The translations under genes and the position numbers were made by a program. Under the pieces are notes generated by a model. It was not told the origin of the DNA. It saw only the letters and a list, made by a program, of their open reading frames with translations, and did no database searches. 35,290 bases of DNA from Domibacillus robiginosus (GTDB lineage Bacteria; Bacillota; Bacilli; Bacillales; Domibacillaceae). This document shows positions 14,032 to 22,872 of this stretch, piece by piece; the stretch's first letter is position 1; the number at the start of each line of letters is the position of its first letter. The DNA lies in assembly GCF_000966195.1 (NCBI RefSeq), contig NZ_LAHL01000017.1, positions 1-35,290 on the forward strand, given 5' to 3'.

Positions 14032-14934
14032 AGCATTATAGGGTTCAATAACCGTAATGGACGGAGATTCATTCTTGGTTTCTATAGCTTTTTTCTCCGG
14101 TAAACGCTGGATTTCAACGTGACGGATTTGCTGATCTTCCATTTGTAAAACAGTAAACAAAAAACCATTGTGTTCAATTGATTCTCCCGGCTGGATATCA
14201 TAGTTCTCCGTTAAAATCCAGCCGCCCAGTGTATCCACATCTTCGTCGTTCATATCGATACCAAGCAATTGAGCTGTTTCAGAAACATGCATTTTGCTGC
14301 TGGCAATGAAGTGTAAGTCCCCAATCTGCTGAATAACAGGTGGTTCGGCTACATCAAATTCATCATAAAGCTCACCAACAATTATTTCAACGATATCCTC
14401 GGCTGTTACAATCCCGGCCGTGCCGCCGTATTCATTCAGCAAGATGACCATTTGAGTCCGTTCTGCCTGCATTTTCGTCAACAGCTCGTGAACAGGAGTG
14501 GAATCAATCATGCGTGTAATAGGACGAACGAAATGTTTAATACTTTTTGAACCGACAACAGGGTCTGACACGTATTCAGCAATTACTTCCTTGAAGTTTA
14601 CAAAGCCTACGATTCTGTCCTTGTCACCGTCAGCCACAGGATAGCGTGTATGCTTCGTTTCGCGGAATAACTTTACGCAGTCGCGAACGGCGTCTTCCTT
14701 ATCAAAGTAGACCATTTCCGTTCGAGGAACCATGACTTCTGTGGCGGCCCGGTTATTCAATTGCGACAAGTGATTTTCATGCCCGATCCCGCTTAGTTCA
14801 GCGAGAAGAGCGGATGAACGCCCTCCCGAGGGGGGTTCTCCGGTTTCATTTGTTTCTTTGCGTTTTACATAACGAATGGCTGTAAATGACAACGCCAAAA
14901 GGATAACAGCAATAAGCCCAATCCATATGTCCAA
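14029..14934 (-). CDS. CBS-pair/CorC_HlyC domain protein without DUF21
   Basis: A 301-aa protein of the CNNM/CorC (hemolysin C-like) group. It has one membrane span at residues 2-22, a Gly/Ser linker, the EVMVPRTEM entry motif (about residues 66-74), two CBS domains (about 70-190, ending in the typical EYGGTAGIVTAEDIVEIIVGE), and a CorC_HlyC transporter-associated domain (about 205-285, DVDTLGGWI). The four-span DUF21 domain found in B. subtilis YhdP or YugS is absent. Relatives act in magnesium or cobalt efflux, and the neighbour upstream is mgtE, so a regulatory role in magnesium transport is plausible. The only workable start is a TTG directly after an in-frame TGA; the strong AGGAGG lies 37 bases upstream behind a hairpin. 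Confidence 0.78.
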   Translation of the reverse strand: MDIWIGLIAVILLALSFTAIRYVKRKETNETGEPPSGGRSSALLAELSGIGHENHLSQLNNRAATEVMVPRTEMVYFDKEDAVRDCVKLFRETKHTRYPVADGDKDRIVGFVNFKEVIAEYVSDPVVGSKSIKHFVRPITRMIDSTPVHELLTKMQAERTQMVILLNEYGGTAGIVTAEDIVEIIVGELYDEFDVAEPPVIQQIGDLHFIASSKMHVSETAQLLGIDMNDEDVDTLGGWILTENYDIQPGESIEHNGFLFTVLQMEDQQIRHVEIQRLPEKKAIETKNESPSITVIEPYNA

Positions 14935-14937
14935 TCA

Positions 14938-15085
14938 GATTTCTTCTTCCGCAAGTGGCGAAAGAAGAAGTCACCTCCTATTAAATATGATGATCAAATT
15001 TGAAAAAACGGCAGTGTCCGACAAACGAGTTACTGTCAATGTCCCATTTGATCACCTTCTTTCCAACGCTCTTTTTATTAATCTT
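14938..15085 (-). promoter_or_regulatory. Structured mRNA leader of the CBS/CorC gene
   Basis: Read on the minus strand, the leader holds: a strong ribosome binding site AAGGTGAT with an ATG five bases on that opens only the three-codon frame Met-Gly-His-stop (15036-15047); the arms TGATCAAAT (15046-15054) and ATTTGATCA (14991-14999), able to pair over a 46-base loop; a second strong site TAGGAGGTGA (14971-14980); and a 15-bp hairpin with two G-U pairs and a 5-base loop (14938-14972) between that site and the TTG start. When folded, the hairpin would bring AGGAGG to within a few bases of the TTG. It does not match the known magnesium M-box as I know it. Confidence 0.5.
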
Positions 15086-15114
15086 ATTATAATAAGAACA
15101 GATAATTCGGTCAA
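15086..15114 (-). promoter_or_regulatory. Sigma-A promoter of the CBS/CorC gene
   Basis: On the minus strand TTGACC, 17 bases, TATAAT. It is one of the best vegetative promoters in the window, placed just after the mgtE stop codon, and gives a leader of about 145 bases. Confidence 0.8.
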
Positions 15115-15126
15115 ACTGTTATACCT

Positions 15127-16485
15127 TTACAAAAGATGTGTTAAAAACCAGGAAGCAATCGTAAAATACGTGATAAGTGAGAAAATATCATTGATGGTTG
15201 TGATAAGCGGCCCGGATGCAACCGCCGGATCAATGTTTAGTTTATATAAAACGAGCGGAATCACTGTACCTGACAGGGTTCCGATGATCAGTGTTAGTAA
15301 AAGAGATGATGCTACCACAAATCCGAGAACGGCGCTGCCCTGCCAGAAAAACGCAATAAAGAAAATCAAAATACCGCACACTGCGCCGATAATCAATCCA
15401 ACGCCAAATTCTCGGCCGACCAGGGAAAGAACAGTCCGCATATCGATGTCCCGCGAAGCAAGTCCGCGCACAACAACAGCCAGAGACTGCGTGCCGGTAT
15501 TTCCGGTCATGCCGGAGATCATGGGCATAAAATAGGTGAGTGCTACTACTTGATTGATTGTGTTTTCAAAGCCGGAGATAATGCTGCCGGACACAAGTCC
15601 GATAAACAGAAGCAGTACAAGCCAGGGCAGACGCCTGAAAGCCGCAATGCCTGCTTTTGTATCAAAATCAATCGACTTCCCGGAAGCAGAAAGCTTTTCG
15701 ATGTCTTCATTTGCTTCTTGAATGACGACATCAATAATATCATCGAATGTAACAATTCCGACCAATACACTGGCGTCATCAACAACTGGAATCGCCAGAA
15801 AGTCGTACCGTTCAATCAAGCGGGCAACTTCTTCCTGGTCCGTATATACATCAACCGATATAACCCGGCCAAACATAATATCAGCAATTTTTTCATGTGT
15901 ATCGGCAAGGAGCATGTCCCGGTAAGATACAACACCAACCAGCTTTTTCTGATTATCAATTACATAAAGGTAATTAATCGTCTCCGCAAACTCAGCGAAC
16001 GTTTTAAGCTTTTCTACCGCTTCCCGCACGGTGTAGGAATGTTTAATCCAAACAAACCGGTTCGTCATAAGCCGTCCGGCTGTTTCCGGCGGATAGCTCA
16101 TCATATTATGAATGATGGTTGACTCTTCTTCCTTCATACCGGATAAAAACTGCTCCATATTCTCCGGGGACATATCATCAAGAAGAGATGCCAGGTCATC
16201 ATTGTCCATATCATCAAGTACTTTACGGGAGCGTTCTTTTCCAACTTTTTTCAGGACGGCCATCTGCTCGTCATGTTCAAGCTCCTGAATCATATCGGTT
16301 AAAATTGGAATCGTTAAATGAAGCAAAAAGCGTGTTTGATGCTTGTTCGGAAGGTTCCGATAAATAGCCGCCATATCATAAGGGTGGAGTTCATCGATCA
16401 GCTGCTGCAAGTCCGTTTTCTTGCCTTCTTTTAAATGCTTGATAACAAGCAGGGTCAGCTGATCTTCAGTTAAGTTTGAGATCAC
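15127..16485 (-). CDS. mgtE: Magnesium transporter MgtE
   Basis: A 452-aa MgtE-family magnesium channel. The N-terminal superhelical domain (residues about 20-125, ending in LDDMSPENMEQFLSGM) is followed by two CBS domains (about 130-255) that sense cytoplasmic magnesium, then a plug helix and five spans from about residue 285. The pore signature PMISGMTGNTGTQSLAVVVRGLA lies near 320-342. The length equals the usual 450. The GTG start is 8 bases after AAAGGAGG; an ATG two codons earlier touches that site and is less likely. The leader of about 170 bases shared with the divergent gene holds no M-box that I can recognise, unlike some Bacillus mgtE genes. The CBS/CorC gene downstream has its own promoter. 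Confidence 0.93.
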   Translation of the reverse strand: MISNLTEDQLTLLVIKHLKEGKKTDLQQLIDELHPYDMAAIYRNLPNKHQTRFLLHLTIPILTDMIQELEHDEQMAVLKKVGKERSRKVLDDMDNDDLASLLDDMSPENMEQFLSGMKEEESTIIHNMMSYPPETAGRLMTNRFVWIKHSYTVREAVEKLKTFAEFAETINYLYVIDNQKKLVGVVSYRDMLLADTHEKIADIMFGRVISVDVYTDQEEVARLIERYDFLAIPVVDDASVLVGIVTFDDIIDVVIQEANEDIEKLSASGKSIDFDTKAGIAAFRRLPWLVLLLFIGLVSGSIISGFENTINQVVALTYFMPMISGMTGNTGTQSLAVVVRGLASRDIDMRTVLSLVGREFGVGLIIGAVCGILIFFIAFFWQGSAVLGFVVASSLLLTLIIGTLSGTVIPLVLYKLNIDPAVASGPLITTINDIFSLITYFTIASWFLTHLL

Positions 16486-16678
16486 AGGCATCCCCTCCTT
16501 TAGTGTGAAATTTGAGCTGCTTCTTCAGTATAAAGCGAAATTCTTTAAAAAGTATCATTGTTTTATGAAGTTCATGATAAATTTACATACGCAGTGAGGT
16601 GAATTTTGATAAGATAACAGTATAGCAAAAAAAGCTGTTTTCAGCTATGTACTTTGTCACGATGTGGAGGTAAGGCGA

Positions 16679-17449
16679 TTGAAAAATCCCGGAAACATGA
16701 AAGAGCTCATTTATATACATTTACATCCGATTAACCAGTATGTGATTTCATATGGAATTGAATTCCAGGAATTTTTGAGGTCTCTTCCGGAAACGCCGCC
16801 TCATCTGCTTTTGTTGAAACATAAATTTGAAGGCAGCGACTTTAATATGCATACCCGGTTTGATTATATTGAAGCAGAAGAATTGCCCCGGCTGTTAAAA
16901 GAAGACGTCGGTGAGTATGGTGATTTCTGTTGGATTGATTTTGAGGATTCAGACGGATTAAATGAAATGGAAGGACCCGAAATTGCCGAACTTCTTTATT
17001 TGGCGCACAGTAAAGAGCATTTGCGCCGCCCTTTTTACAGTAAGCTGAATAACCGTTATGCGTACTTGTCACATGATGATGAATGGTTTAACAAAACCTA
17101 TTATCGGAATATGCAGGACTTCTATGGAGTGCTGGGCAAGCTTATTTCCTTAAAGCTCGGGTTATTTCGAAGCGAGCGGGCGTTTTTTGCTTTGAAAAAA
17201 GGCTCCGCTTTTCCGCCCATTCCGACTGATATGATTGCGAGACTCAGCAGTGGCATGAAAGAAGGAATTGTTATTTCTTTATCCAAAGCGGAACAAAGCC
17301 GTTTTAAAGTGGAAGTACCCATATGGATCGTTGGAGATCACACGAGCATGGATGATGTATTTGATGACTACATGACAAGCTTTCGGACACCGCCGAACGC
17401 AAAGTTTGTATTTGACAAAAAAACACATGAATGGAGCGTTTTCTCCTGA
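16679..17449 (+). CDS. Hypothetical 256-aa protein
   Basis: I do not recognise this family. The protein is soluble, acidic (net negative) and rich in aromatic residues. Visible stretches are MKELIYIHLHPINQYVISYG at the start, an acidic stretch WIDFEDSDGLNEMEGPEI (about residues 82-99), EHLRRPFYSKLNNRYAYLSHDDEW (about 109-132) and KKTHEWSVFS at the end. It looks like an intact alpha/beta protein, without catalytic signature or export signal. The TTG start is placed 8 bases after GTGGAGG; an upstream GTG falls inside that site. It is flanked by a hairpin at its 3' end and separated from ddl by about 200 bases, so it is probably monocistronic. Confidence 0.75.
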   Translation: MKNPGNMKELIYIHLHPINQYVISYGIEFQEFLRSLPETPPHLLLLKHKFEGSDFNMHTRFDYIEAEELPRLLKEDVGEYGDFCWIDFEDSDGLNEMEGPEIAELLYLAHSKEHLRRPFYSKLNNRYAYLSHDDEWFNKTYYRNMQDFYGVLGKLISLKLGLFRSERAFFALKKGSAFPPIPTDMIARLSSGMKEGIVISLSKAEQSRFKVEVPIWIVGDHTSMDDVFDDYMTSFRTPPNAKFVFDKKTHEWSVFS

Positions 17450-17451
17450 AC

Positions 17452-17483
17452 AAGCGGATTCTCTTTTTTTTGAGAATCCGCTT
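17452..17483 (+). terminator. Hairpin after the 256-aa gene
   Basis: A perfect 12-bp stem (AAGCGGATTCTC with its complement) carries a loop of eight T. No T-run follows, so termination may be weak on the plus strand. Confidence 0.5.
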
Positions 17484-17618
17484 CGCTTTAGGCAAAATTA
17501 CTTTCTGCCTGCAAGTGCCCAAAGCAGGGAATGAAAGAGAGTTATTTCTTTTGAGGGTTGTGCATATACATAAATTGAGTATGAAGTCGGATGGAAAGAT
17601 TCTGCTTATTAAATGAAA

Positions 17619-17628
17619 GCATGGTAGA
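17619..17628 (+). promoter_or_regulatory. Extended -10 promoter of ddl
   Basis: TGG TAGAAT, a -10 with the TGn extension and a poor -35 region, about 35 bases before the ddl ATG. The stretch 17484-17618 between the hairpin and this site shows nothing else. Confidence 0.4.
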
Positions 17629-17660
17629 ATAAGAGAGACCGACTTTTTTGGAGGATGACT

Positions 17661-18716
17661 ATGAAAACAAAACTTGGATTGCTTTACGGAGGAAAATCAG
17701 CAGAACATAATGTGTCACTGCAAACAGCAAAAGCTGTTACTGCGGCAATTAATTTAAATAAATTTGATGTATACCCTATTTACATCTCAATAGACGGTAC
17801 TTGGACAGAAGGAGAAAAACTCGAGGGGCCTGCCGAAACAACAGAAGCATTAAAACTAACAGGCAACGGCGGCACGGAGCATGTTTTATCCATGCTTGCA
17901 CAAAATAAATATGATGTTGTGTTTCCTCTTTTGCACGGGCCAAATGGGGAAGACGGAACGGTTCAGGGTCTTTTAGAGGTATTGAACGTTCCTTATGTAG
18001 GAAATGGTGTTCTTGCTTCATCAGCAGGAATGGACAAAATTATAATGAAAAATGTGTTCGCGCAAGCCGGCTTAAAGCAAGTAGCATACACACATATGAC
18101 ACGAGTGAAATGGGAACAGGATAAAGAGGAAGCGTGCGGGCATATTGAAGCAGAGCTTGGCTGGCCGTGCTTTGTAAAACCGGCCAATCTTGGTTCAAGC
18201 GTTGGTATCAGTAAATGCCAAAACCAGGAACAGCTCATGACAGCGATGGAAGAAGCTTTTCAATTTGATCGGAAAGTCATTATTGAAGAAGGGGTAACCG
18301 CTCGTGAAATCGAAGTTGGTATCCTCGGCAATGACGATCCCGAATGCTCCGTAATTGGGGAAATTATACCTAAAAAGGATTTTTACGATTATAAAGCGAA
18401 ATATGAAGATGGGGATACCGGATTGATTATCCCGGCGGAAATTACGGAAGCTCAGCAGCAAGAGATGAAAGAACTGGCTATTCGCGCCTACCAGTCACTT
18501 GACTGTTCTGGTCTTGTTCGAGCAGATTTCTTCTTAACTGAAAATGGTGATTTTCTTATTAATGAAGTAAATACAATGCCAGGTTTTACGCCATTCAGCA
18601 TGTTTCCGCTTCTTTGGAAAGAAGCAGGCGTTGAATATCCACAGCTGATTGAAAAAATGATTCAGCTTGGCATTGAACGCCATACAGAAAAACAATCGAT
18701 TAAATATACGGTTTAA
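17661..18716 (+). CDS. ddl: D-alanine--D-alanine ligase
   Basis: A 351-aa ATP-grasp ligase that joins two D-alanines for the peptidoglycan stem peptide. Motifs: [16 protein letters not shown] (residues 4-19), the ATP-grasp loop [14 protein letters not shown] (about 171-184), [14 protein letters not shown] (about 235-248, whose Tyr is the usual marker for D-Ala rather than D-lactate as second substrate), and the metal-binding end [11 protein letters not shown] near 300. The second of two close ATG codons is taken as start because GGAGG touches the first. MurF, which uses the product, starts 12 bases after the stop, so the two form an operon as in B. subtilis. Confidence 0.95.
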   Translation: MKTKLGLLYGGKSAEHNVSLQTAKAVTAAINLNKFDVYPIYISIDGTWTEGEKLEGPAETTEALKLTGNGGTEHVLSMLAQNKYDVVFPLLHGPNGEDGTVQGLLEVLNVPYVGNGVLASSAGMDKIIMKNVFAQAGLKQVAYTHMTRVKWEQDKEEACGHIEAELGWPCFVKPANLGSSVGISKCQNQEQLMTAMEEAFQFDRKVIIEEGVTAREIEVGILGNDDPECSVIGEIIPKKDFYDYKAKYEDGDTGLIIPAEITEAQQQEMKELAIRAYQSLDCSGLVRADFFLTENGDFLINEVNTMPGFTPFSMFPLLWKEAGVEYPQLIEKMIQLGIERHTEKQSIKYTV

Positions 18717-18728
18717 AGGTGGGCGCTC

Positions 18729-20105
18729 ATGATTGAAAAAACAGTCGAGCAAATAACAGGCATGATCAATGTCGAAAATGATGTAACAAAATGGTATAAC
18801 CAGAGAATTAAAGGTGTTTCGATTGACTCCCGCAAAGTAGAAGGCGGCCGCCTATTTATTCCGTTTGCCGGAGAACATACAGATGGGCATCAGTACGTAC
18901 GCCAGGCGATTGAAAGCGGGGCAGGTGCAGCACTCTGGCAAAAAGACGTGCCTGGTATGCCGGAGGATTTGCCTATACTAGTAGTAGAAGATACGCTGCT
19001 TGCCCTGCAGCAGCTGTCAAAATCCTATCGTGATTCCCTGGAAGTGAAAGTGGTAGGAATCACTGGAAGCAACGGTAAAACAACAGTCAAGGATATGACA
19101 GCTTCCGTTTTTGCAGAAAAGTATCGCGTGCAAAAAACAGAAGGCAACTACAATAATCATATCGGTCTGCCCCTGACAATGCTTTCTCTTCGGGAAGATA
19201 CAGAAATTGCAATCCTGGAGATGGGAATGAGTGGCAGGGGCGAAATTGAACTTCTCTCCAGGCTCGCTTCTCCTGATGCTGCGATTATTACCAATATCGG
19301 TGAAGCGCATCTGCAGGACTTGGGCTCGCGTGAAGCCATTGCAGATGCAAAGCTGGAAATAACGGCAGGCATGACCGAAGACGGTACGCTTGTTTATTTA
19401 GGAGATGAGCCGCTCCTTTCAGAACGCGTAACAGAAGAAGCGGATTTCCAGGCGAAAACATTTGGAATGGATAAAAGCAACGATATGCACCCAACCGCTA
19501 TAGAGCAAACAGAAAGAGGCAGCCGCTTTAGCATGAATCAAGCACCTGCTCTTTCGTTTGAGCTTCCTGTTCTTGGCAAGCACAATGTAACCAATGCGCT
19601 TGCTGCTATTTCGGTAGCGTCTTTGTTTGATGTGCCATTCGAAGCAGCTGCCGAGGGACTCAAAAAAGTTGAATTGACCAAAATGCGGATGGAATGGGTA
19701 GAAGGCAAAAACGGGATAAAAATTATTAATGATGCTTACAACGCCAGCCCAACCTCGGTAAAAGCAGCCGTTTCTCTTGTAGCAGATTTGCCGTCTTCAT
19801 CTCCAAAAATTGTTGTCCTTGGGGATATGTTGGAACTTGGTCTTGATGAAGAATTGTTTCACTATCAGACAGGGCAGGCCATCGATGCAGAAAAAATTGA
19901 TTATGTGTTCACGTATGGAGCACTTGGTCAGTTTATTGCTTCAGGTGCAAAAAGTTCATTTGGTTCCGAGCGTGTTTTTTCGTTTCAAGAAAAAGGCGAA
20001 TTGGTGCAGTCACTTCAAGAAATGCTTCAGGGCGGCGAATTAATTCTTGTAAAAGCCTCGAGAGGCATGAAGCTTGAAGAAGTGGTGGAAAGTCTTTCAC
20101 ACTAA
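18729..20105 (+). CDS. murF: UDP-MurNAc-tripeptide--D-Ala-D-Ala ligase
   Basis: A 458-aa Mur ligase that adds the D-Ala-D-Ala dipeptide to the UDP-MurNAc tripeptide in the cytoplasm. It shows the N-terminal substrate domain (VSIDSRKVEGGRLFIPFAGE, about residues 30-50), the P-loop VVGITGSNGKTTVKDM near 108-123, EMGMSGRGEI, NIGEAHL, and the C-terminal domain with INDAYNASPTSVKAA near 335-349. Length and motif order are those of MurF rather than MurC/D/E. The ribosome binding site is AAAGGTGG, and the gene follows ddl by 12 bases. The esterase-like gene starts 18 bases after its stop and may be read from the same mRNA. Confidence 0.95.
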   Translation: MIEKTVEQITGMINVENDVTKWYNQRIKGVSIDSRKVEGGRLFIPFAGEHTDGHQYVRQAIESGAGAALWQKDVPGMPEDLPILVVEDTLLALQQLSKSYRDSLEVKVVGITGSNGKTTVKDMTASVFAEKYRVQKTEGNYNNHIGLPLTMLSLREDTEIAILEMGMSGRGEIELLSRLASPDAAIITNIGEAHLQDLGSREAIADAKLEITAGMTEDGTLVYLGDEPLLSERVTEEADFQAKTFGMDKSNDMHPTAIEQTERGSRFSMNQAPALSFELPVLGKHNVTNALAAISVASLFDVPFEAAAEGLKKVELTKMRMEWVEGKNGIKIINDAYNASPTSVKAAVSLVADLPSSSPKIVVLGDMLELGLDEELFHYQTGQAIDAEKIDYVFTYGALGQFIASGAKSSFGSERVFSFQEKGELVQSLQEMLQGGELILVKASRGMKLEEVVESLSH

Positions 20106-20123
20106 ATAAGGCGGTGGATCATC

Positions 20124-20810
20124 ATGAAAGGATGCTTATGCATTCACGGCTTCACTGGATCTCCATATGAAGTACAGCCGCTTGCTGATTATCTGCGCGA
20201 CCATACAGACTGGAAAATCGCCGTGCCCGTTCTGCCAGGGCACGGCGAAACATTGTCATTGAAAAAAGTTTCCTGCAATGAGTGGCTTGATTGTGCAGAA
20301 GCCGCCTTGCTTGAGCTTTTAGAGGAATGTGAGACGGTGTATCTTATCGGTTTTTCCATGGGGGGACTGATCGCTGCATACCTGGCAGCCCGTTATCCTG
20401 TACGGAAGCTTGTGATGCTCAGTGCAGCAGCTAAGTATTTGAATCCATCGCAGGCAAAACAGGATATACGGGAAATGGTCCAGGATTTACGAGAGAAAAA
20501 ACTCCATGAAAATGAATTGTTTTTAAGGTACCGGGAGAAGCTGTTAATGACTCCGCCGAGTGCAGCACGTCAGTTCCAAAAAGTAGTTGGGCTTGCGCGG
20601 CCGGCATTAAGAAAAATTAATATTCCGGTGTTTATTGCGCAGGGAACAGCAGATGGAATTGTACCTGTTAAAAGTGCTGCGTACATTTACCGCCGTCTTT
20701 CATCGGCTGAACGGCACCTATACTACTCACCTGACGCGAAGCATTTAATTTGCCATACAGGAAATACAGAAGAGCTTTTTAAGAAAGTCTTTACTTTTCT
20801 TTCCGAATAA
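20124..20810 (+). CDS. Alpha/beta hydrolase, carboxylesterase (YvaK/Est30-like)
   Basis: A 228-aa single-domain alpha/beta hydrolase. The oxyanion HGFTGSP motif (residues 8-14) is followed by the nucleophile elbow IGFSMGG (Ser at about 78), the acid in GTADGIVP (Asp about 177) and the catalytic histidine in DAKHLI (about 208). Size and motifs fit thermostable carboxylesterase Est30/YvaK, which cleaves short acyl esters. It is the third gene behind ddl and murF with an 18-base gap; a wall-related role is suggested only by location. The ribosome binding site is AAGGCGGTGG. Confidence 0.88.
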   Translation: MKGCLCIHGFTGSPYEVQPLADYLRDHTDWKIAVPVLPGHGETLSLKKVSCNEWLDCAEAALLELLEECETVYLIGFSMGGLIAAYLAARYPVRKLVMLSAAAKYLNPSQAKQDIREMVQDLREKKLHENELFLRYREKLLMTPPSAARQFQKVVGLARPALRKINIPVFIAQGTADGIVPVKSAAYIYRRLSSAERHLYYSPDAKHLICHTGNTEELFKKVFTFLSE

Positions 20811-20832
20811 CGTAAAGTTATACAAATGCGCA

Positions 20833-20861
20833 TTGAAAATTCGGACGTGAAATGATAAGAT
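20833..20861 (+). promoter_or_regulatory. Sigma-A promoter of cshA
   Basis: TTGAAA, 17 bases, TAAGAT. It leaves a leader of about 80 bases that can form a hairpin (CGCATAAA with TTTGTGCG, one mismatch), as is common before cold-inducible helicase genes. Confidence 0.65.
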
Positions 20862-20946
20862 GGAAAAGACATGTTGCTCTTCGCATAAATGTAGAAGGGT
20901 ATTTTTTTGTGCGGATGGCAGTTTAACATAGAAGGAGAAGAAACTA

Positions 20947-22413
20947 TTGACAAAATTTAAAGATTTAAATTTAAGCGAAGCAACGCTGAAAGCAATTGAC
21001 AAAATGGGCTTTGAAGAGGCGACGCCGATTCAGTCTGAAACGATTCCTTTAGGCTTAACTGGAAAAGACATCATCGGACAGGCACAAACAGGAACGGGTA
21101 AAACAACAGCGTTTGGTATTCCGATGGTGGAAAAAATTGACACGAAAAATGATGCTATTCAAGGATTGATCATTGCACCGACACGTGAGCTTGCGATTCA
21201 GGTTTCAGAAGAACTTTATCGAATCGGCAGCGGCAAACGTGTTCGCGTGCTGGCTGTTTATGGCGGACAGGACATTCAACGCCAAATTCGCGCGCTTAAA
21301 CAGCGCCCGCATATTATCGTTGGAACACCGGGACGTATTCTTGACCATATTAACCGTCGTACATTAAAACTTGAAAATATCCAAACGCTTGTGCTTGATG
21401 AAGCGGATGAAATGTTGAACATGGGCTTTATCCAGGACATTGAATCGATCCTTTCAAATGTTCCTCCGGAGCGCCAGACACTTCTATTTTCTGCGACAAT
21501 GCCGGGACCAATCCGTGCGATCGCTGAGCGCTTTATGAAAGATCCGGAAATGATCAAAGTGAAAGCGAAAGAAATGACGGTTTCAAACATTGATCAATAT
21601 TACGTAAAAGTACCGCAGCGTGAAAAATTCGACGTTCTTGCCCGTTTGATGGATTCTCATTCACCAGAGCTTGCGATCATTTTTGGTCGTACAAAGCGCC
21701 GTGTTGATGAGCTGGCAAATGCGCTTAGCCTGCGCGGCTACCAGGCGGAAGGTATTCATGGTGACTTAACACAAGCGAAGCGTTTGACGGTATTAAACCG
21801 TTTTAAAGCAGGGAAAATTGATGTGCTGGTAGCAACAGATGTTGCTGCGCGTGGTCTTGATATTTCCGGCGTTACACACGTTTATAATTATGATATTCCA
21901 CAGGACCCTGAAAGCTATGTTCACCGTATCGGCCGTACAGGACGTGCTGGTAAAGAAGGTATGGCAATTACGCTCGTTGACCCACGTGAAATGAGTTATC
22001 TTCGTGAAGTGGAACGTACAACGAAAAAACGCATGAATCCAATGGAAGCTCCGTCTTGGGATGATGCGCTCAGCGGCTTGCAGCAAGCGGCTGTTACAGA
22101 GCTTGAAGAAGCAATTGCTAAAAACGAATGGGCAGAATACCGTTCTTTCGCAAAGGATATGCTTGATCAGTACAGCGCAGAAGATGTTGTCGCGGCAGCA
22201 TTGAAGCTAATTACAAAAGAGCCGGATCGTACACCGGTTCACATTACAAATGAAGCGGCACTACCACAAAAACGTGACAAGTTCCGCAGCAAAAACTCAG
22301 GCGGATACCGCAAGTCTGGCGGAGGTGGACGCCAGGGAGGCGGACGCTCTTACGGAAACCGTGACCGCAAAGGCGGATCAGGAAGCGGACGCCGTAAATA
22401 TTCATCTAACTAA
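20947..22413 (+). CDS. cshA: DEAD-box ATP-dependent RNA helicase CshA
   Basis: A 488-aa DEAD-box helicase that unwinds RNA in ribosome assembly and mRNA decay. Motifs in order are the Q motif [11 protein letters not shown], motif I AQTGTGKT (about residues 46-53), [14 protein letters not shown], motif II DEAD (about 153-156), SAT in [16 protein letters not shown] and [13 protein letters not shown] (about 325-337). The tail from about residue 435 is basic and Gly/Arg/Ser-rich ([20 protein letters not shown]), typical for RNA binding. The TTG start is preceded by GAAGGAGAAG. In B. subtilis the same gene precedes acpS. It is monocistronic with its own promoter and terminator. Confidence 0.94.
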   Translation: MTKFKDLNLSEATLKAIDKMGFEEATPIQSETIPLGLTGKDIIGQAQTGTGKTTAFGIPMVEKIDTKNDAIQGLIIAPTRELAIQVSEELYRIGSGKRVRVLAVYGGQDIQRQIRALKQRPHIIVGTPGRILDHINRRTLKLENIQTLVLDEADEMLNMGFIQDIESILSNVPPERQTLLFSATMPGPIRAIAERFMKDPEMIKVKAKEMTVSNIDQYYVKVPQREKFDVLARLMDSHSPELAIIFGRTKRRVDELANALSLRGYQAEGIHGDLTQAKRLTVLNRFKAGKIDVLVATDVAARGLDISGVTHVYNYDIPQDPESYVHRIGRTGRAGKEGMAITLVDPREMSYLREVERTTKKRMNPMEAPSWDDALSGLQQAAVTELEEAIAKNEWAEYRSFAKDMLDQYSAEDVVAAALKLITKEPDRTPVHITNEAALPQKRDKFRSKNSGGYRKSGGGGRQGGGRSYGNRDRKGGSGSGRRKYSSN

Positions 22414-22418
22414 TTATG

Positions 22419-22456
22419 AAAAAAAGCCGTTCCGGGTTCCCGGAACGGCTTTTTTT
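22419..22456 (+). terminator. Terminator of cshA
   Basis: The stem GCCGTTCCG / CGGAACGGC with a 6-base loop is flanked by A5 and T7. It lies between cshA and acpS. Confidence 0.92.
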
Positions 22457-22475
22457 AAAAGGAAGGATGATTGTC

Positions 22476-22826
22476 ATGATCAAAGGAATTGGCATGGATA
22501 TTGTAGAAATCGACCGGATCAAGCGACTAATCGACCGGCAGCCCAAGTTTTTAGAGCGGGTGCTGACCCCTGGTGAAATGGATTCTTTTCATGAGAAAAA
22601 CGGTACACGACGCTGGGAATACGCAGCAGGACGCTTTGCGGTCAAAGAAGCATTTTCAAAAGCCGCCGGAACAGGGATTGGCAGGGAGCTGTCGTTTCAG
22701 GATATTGAAGTCGGGTCGGATGAAAGAGGGAAACCGATACTAATTCGTCCATACAGTGAAGGCGTCCATGTTACGATTACCCACACCCAGCATTACGCAG
22801 CAGCAGTTGTTATCATTGAATCATAA
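22476..22826 (+). CDS. acpS: Holo-acyl carrier protein synthase
   Basis: A 116-aa AcpS-type phosphopantetheinyl transferase, which loads the CoA-derived arm onto acyl carrier protein. It shows IKGIGMDIVEIDRI (metal Asp8, residues 2-15), RWEYAAGRFAVKEAFSKA near residues 44-61 (metal Glu in the KEAFSKA motif), SDERGKPIL, and the closing VTITHTQHYAAAVVIIE. The chosen ATG has AAAGGAAGG at proper distance; the previous in-frame ATG lies inside that site. It follows the cshA terminator and precedes the YdcC-like lipoprotein by 46 bases, in the B. subtilis order. Confidence 0.94.
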   Translation: MIKGIGMDIVEIDRIKRLIDRQPKFLERVLTPGEMDSFHEKNGTRRWEYAAGRFAVKEAFSKAAGTGIGRELSFQDIEVGSDERGKPILIRPYSEGVHVTITHTQHYAAAVVIIES

Positions 22827-22872
22827 TTGTACAGGCCCCCTCATATAGTGCTAGTGAGGAAGGGGTGCGGGC

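Noticed and set aside
14876-15535. Plus-strand open frame of 219 codons across the end of mgtE and the CorC leader
   Set aside because: It is antisense to mgtE, lacks a ribosome binding site, and its translation is low in protein-like features.
16492-16678. A magnesium M-box riboswitch before mgtE
   Set aside because: The gap to the divergent gene is too short and contains no recognisable M-box helices; only a weak -10 (TATACT) is visible.
20896-20901. GGGTAT before cshA as a sigma-B -10
   Set aside because: No GTTTAA-like -35 at 12-15 bases; a proper sigma-A promoter lies upstream.
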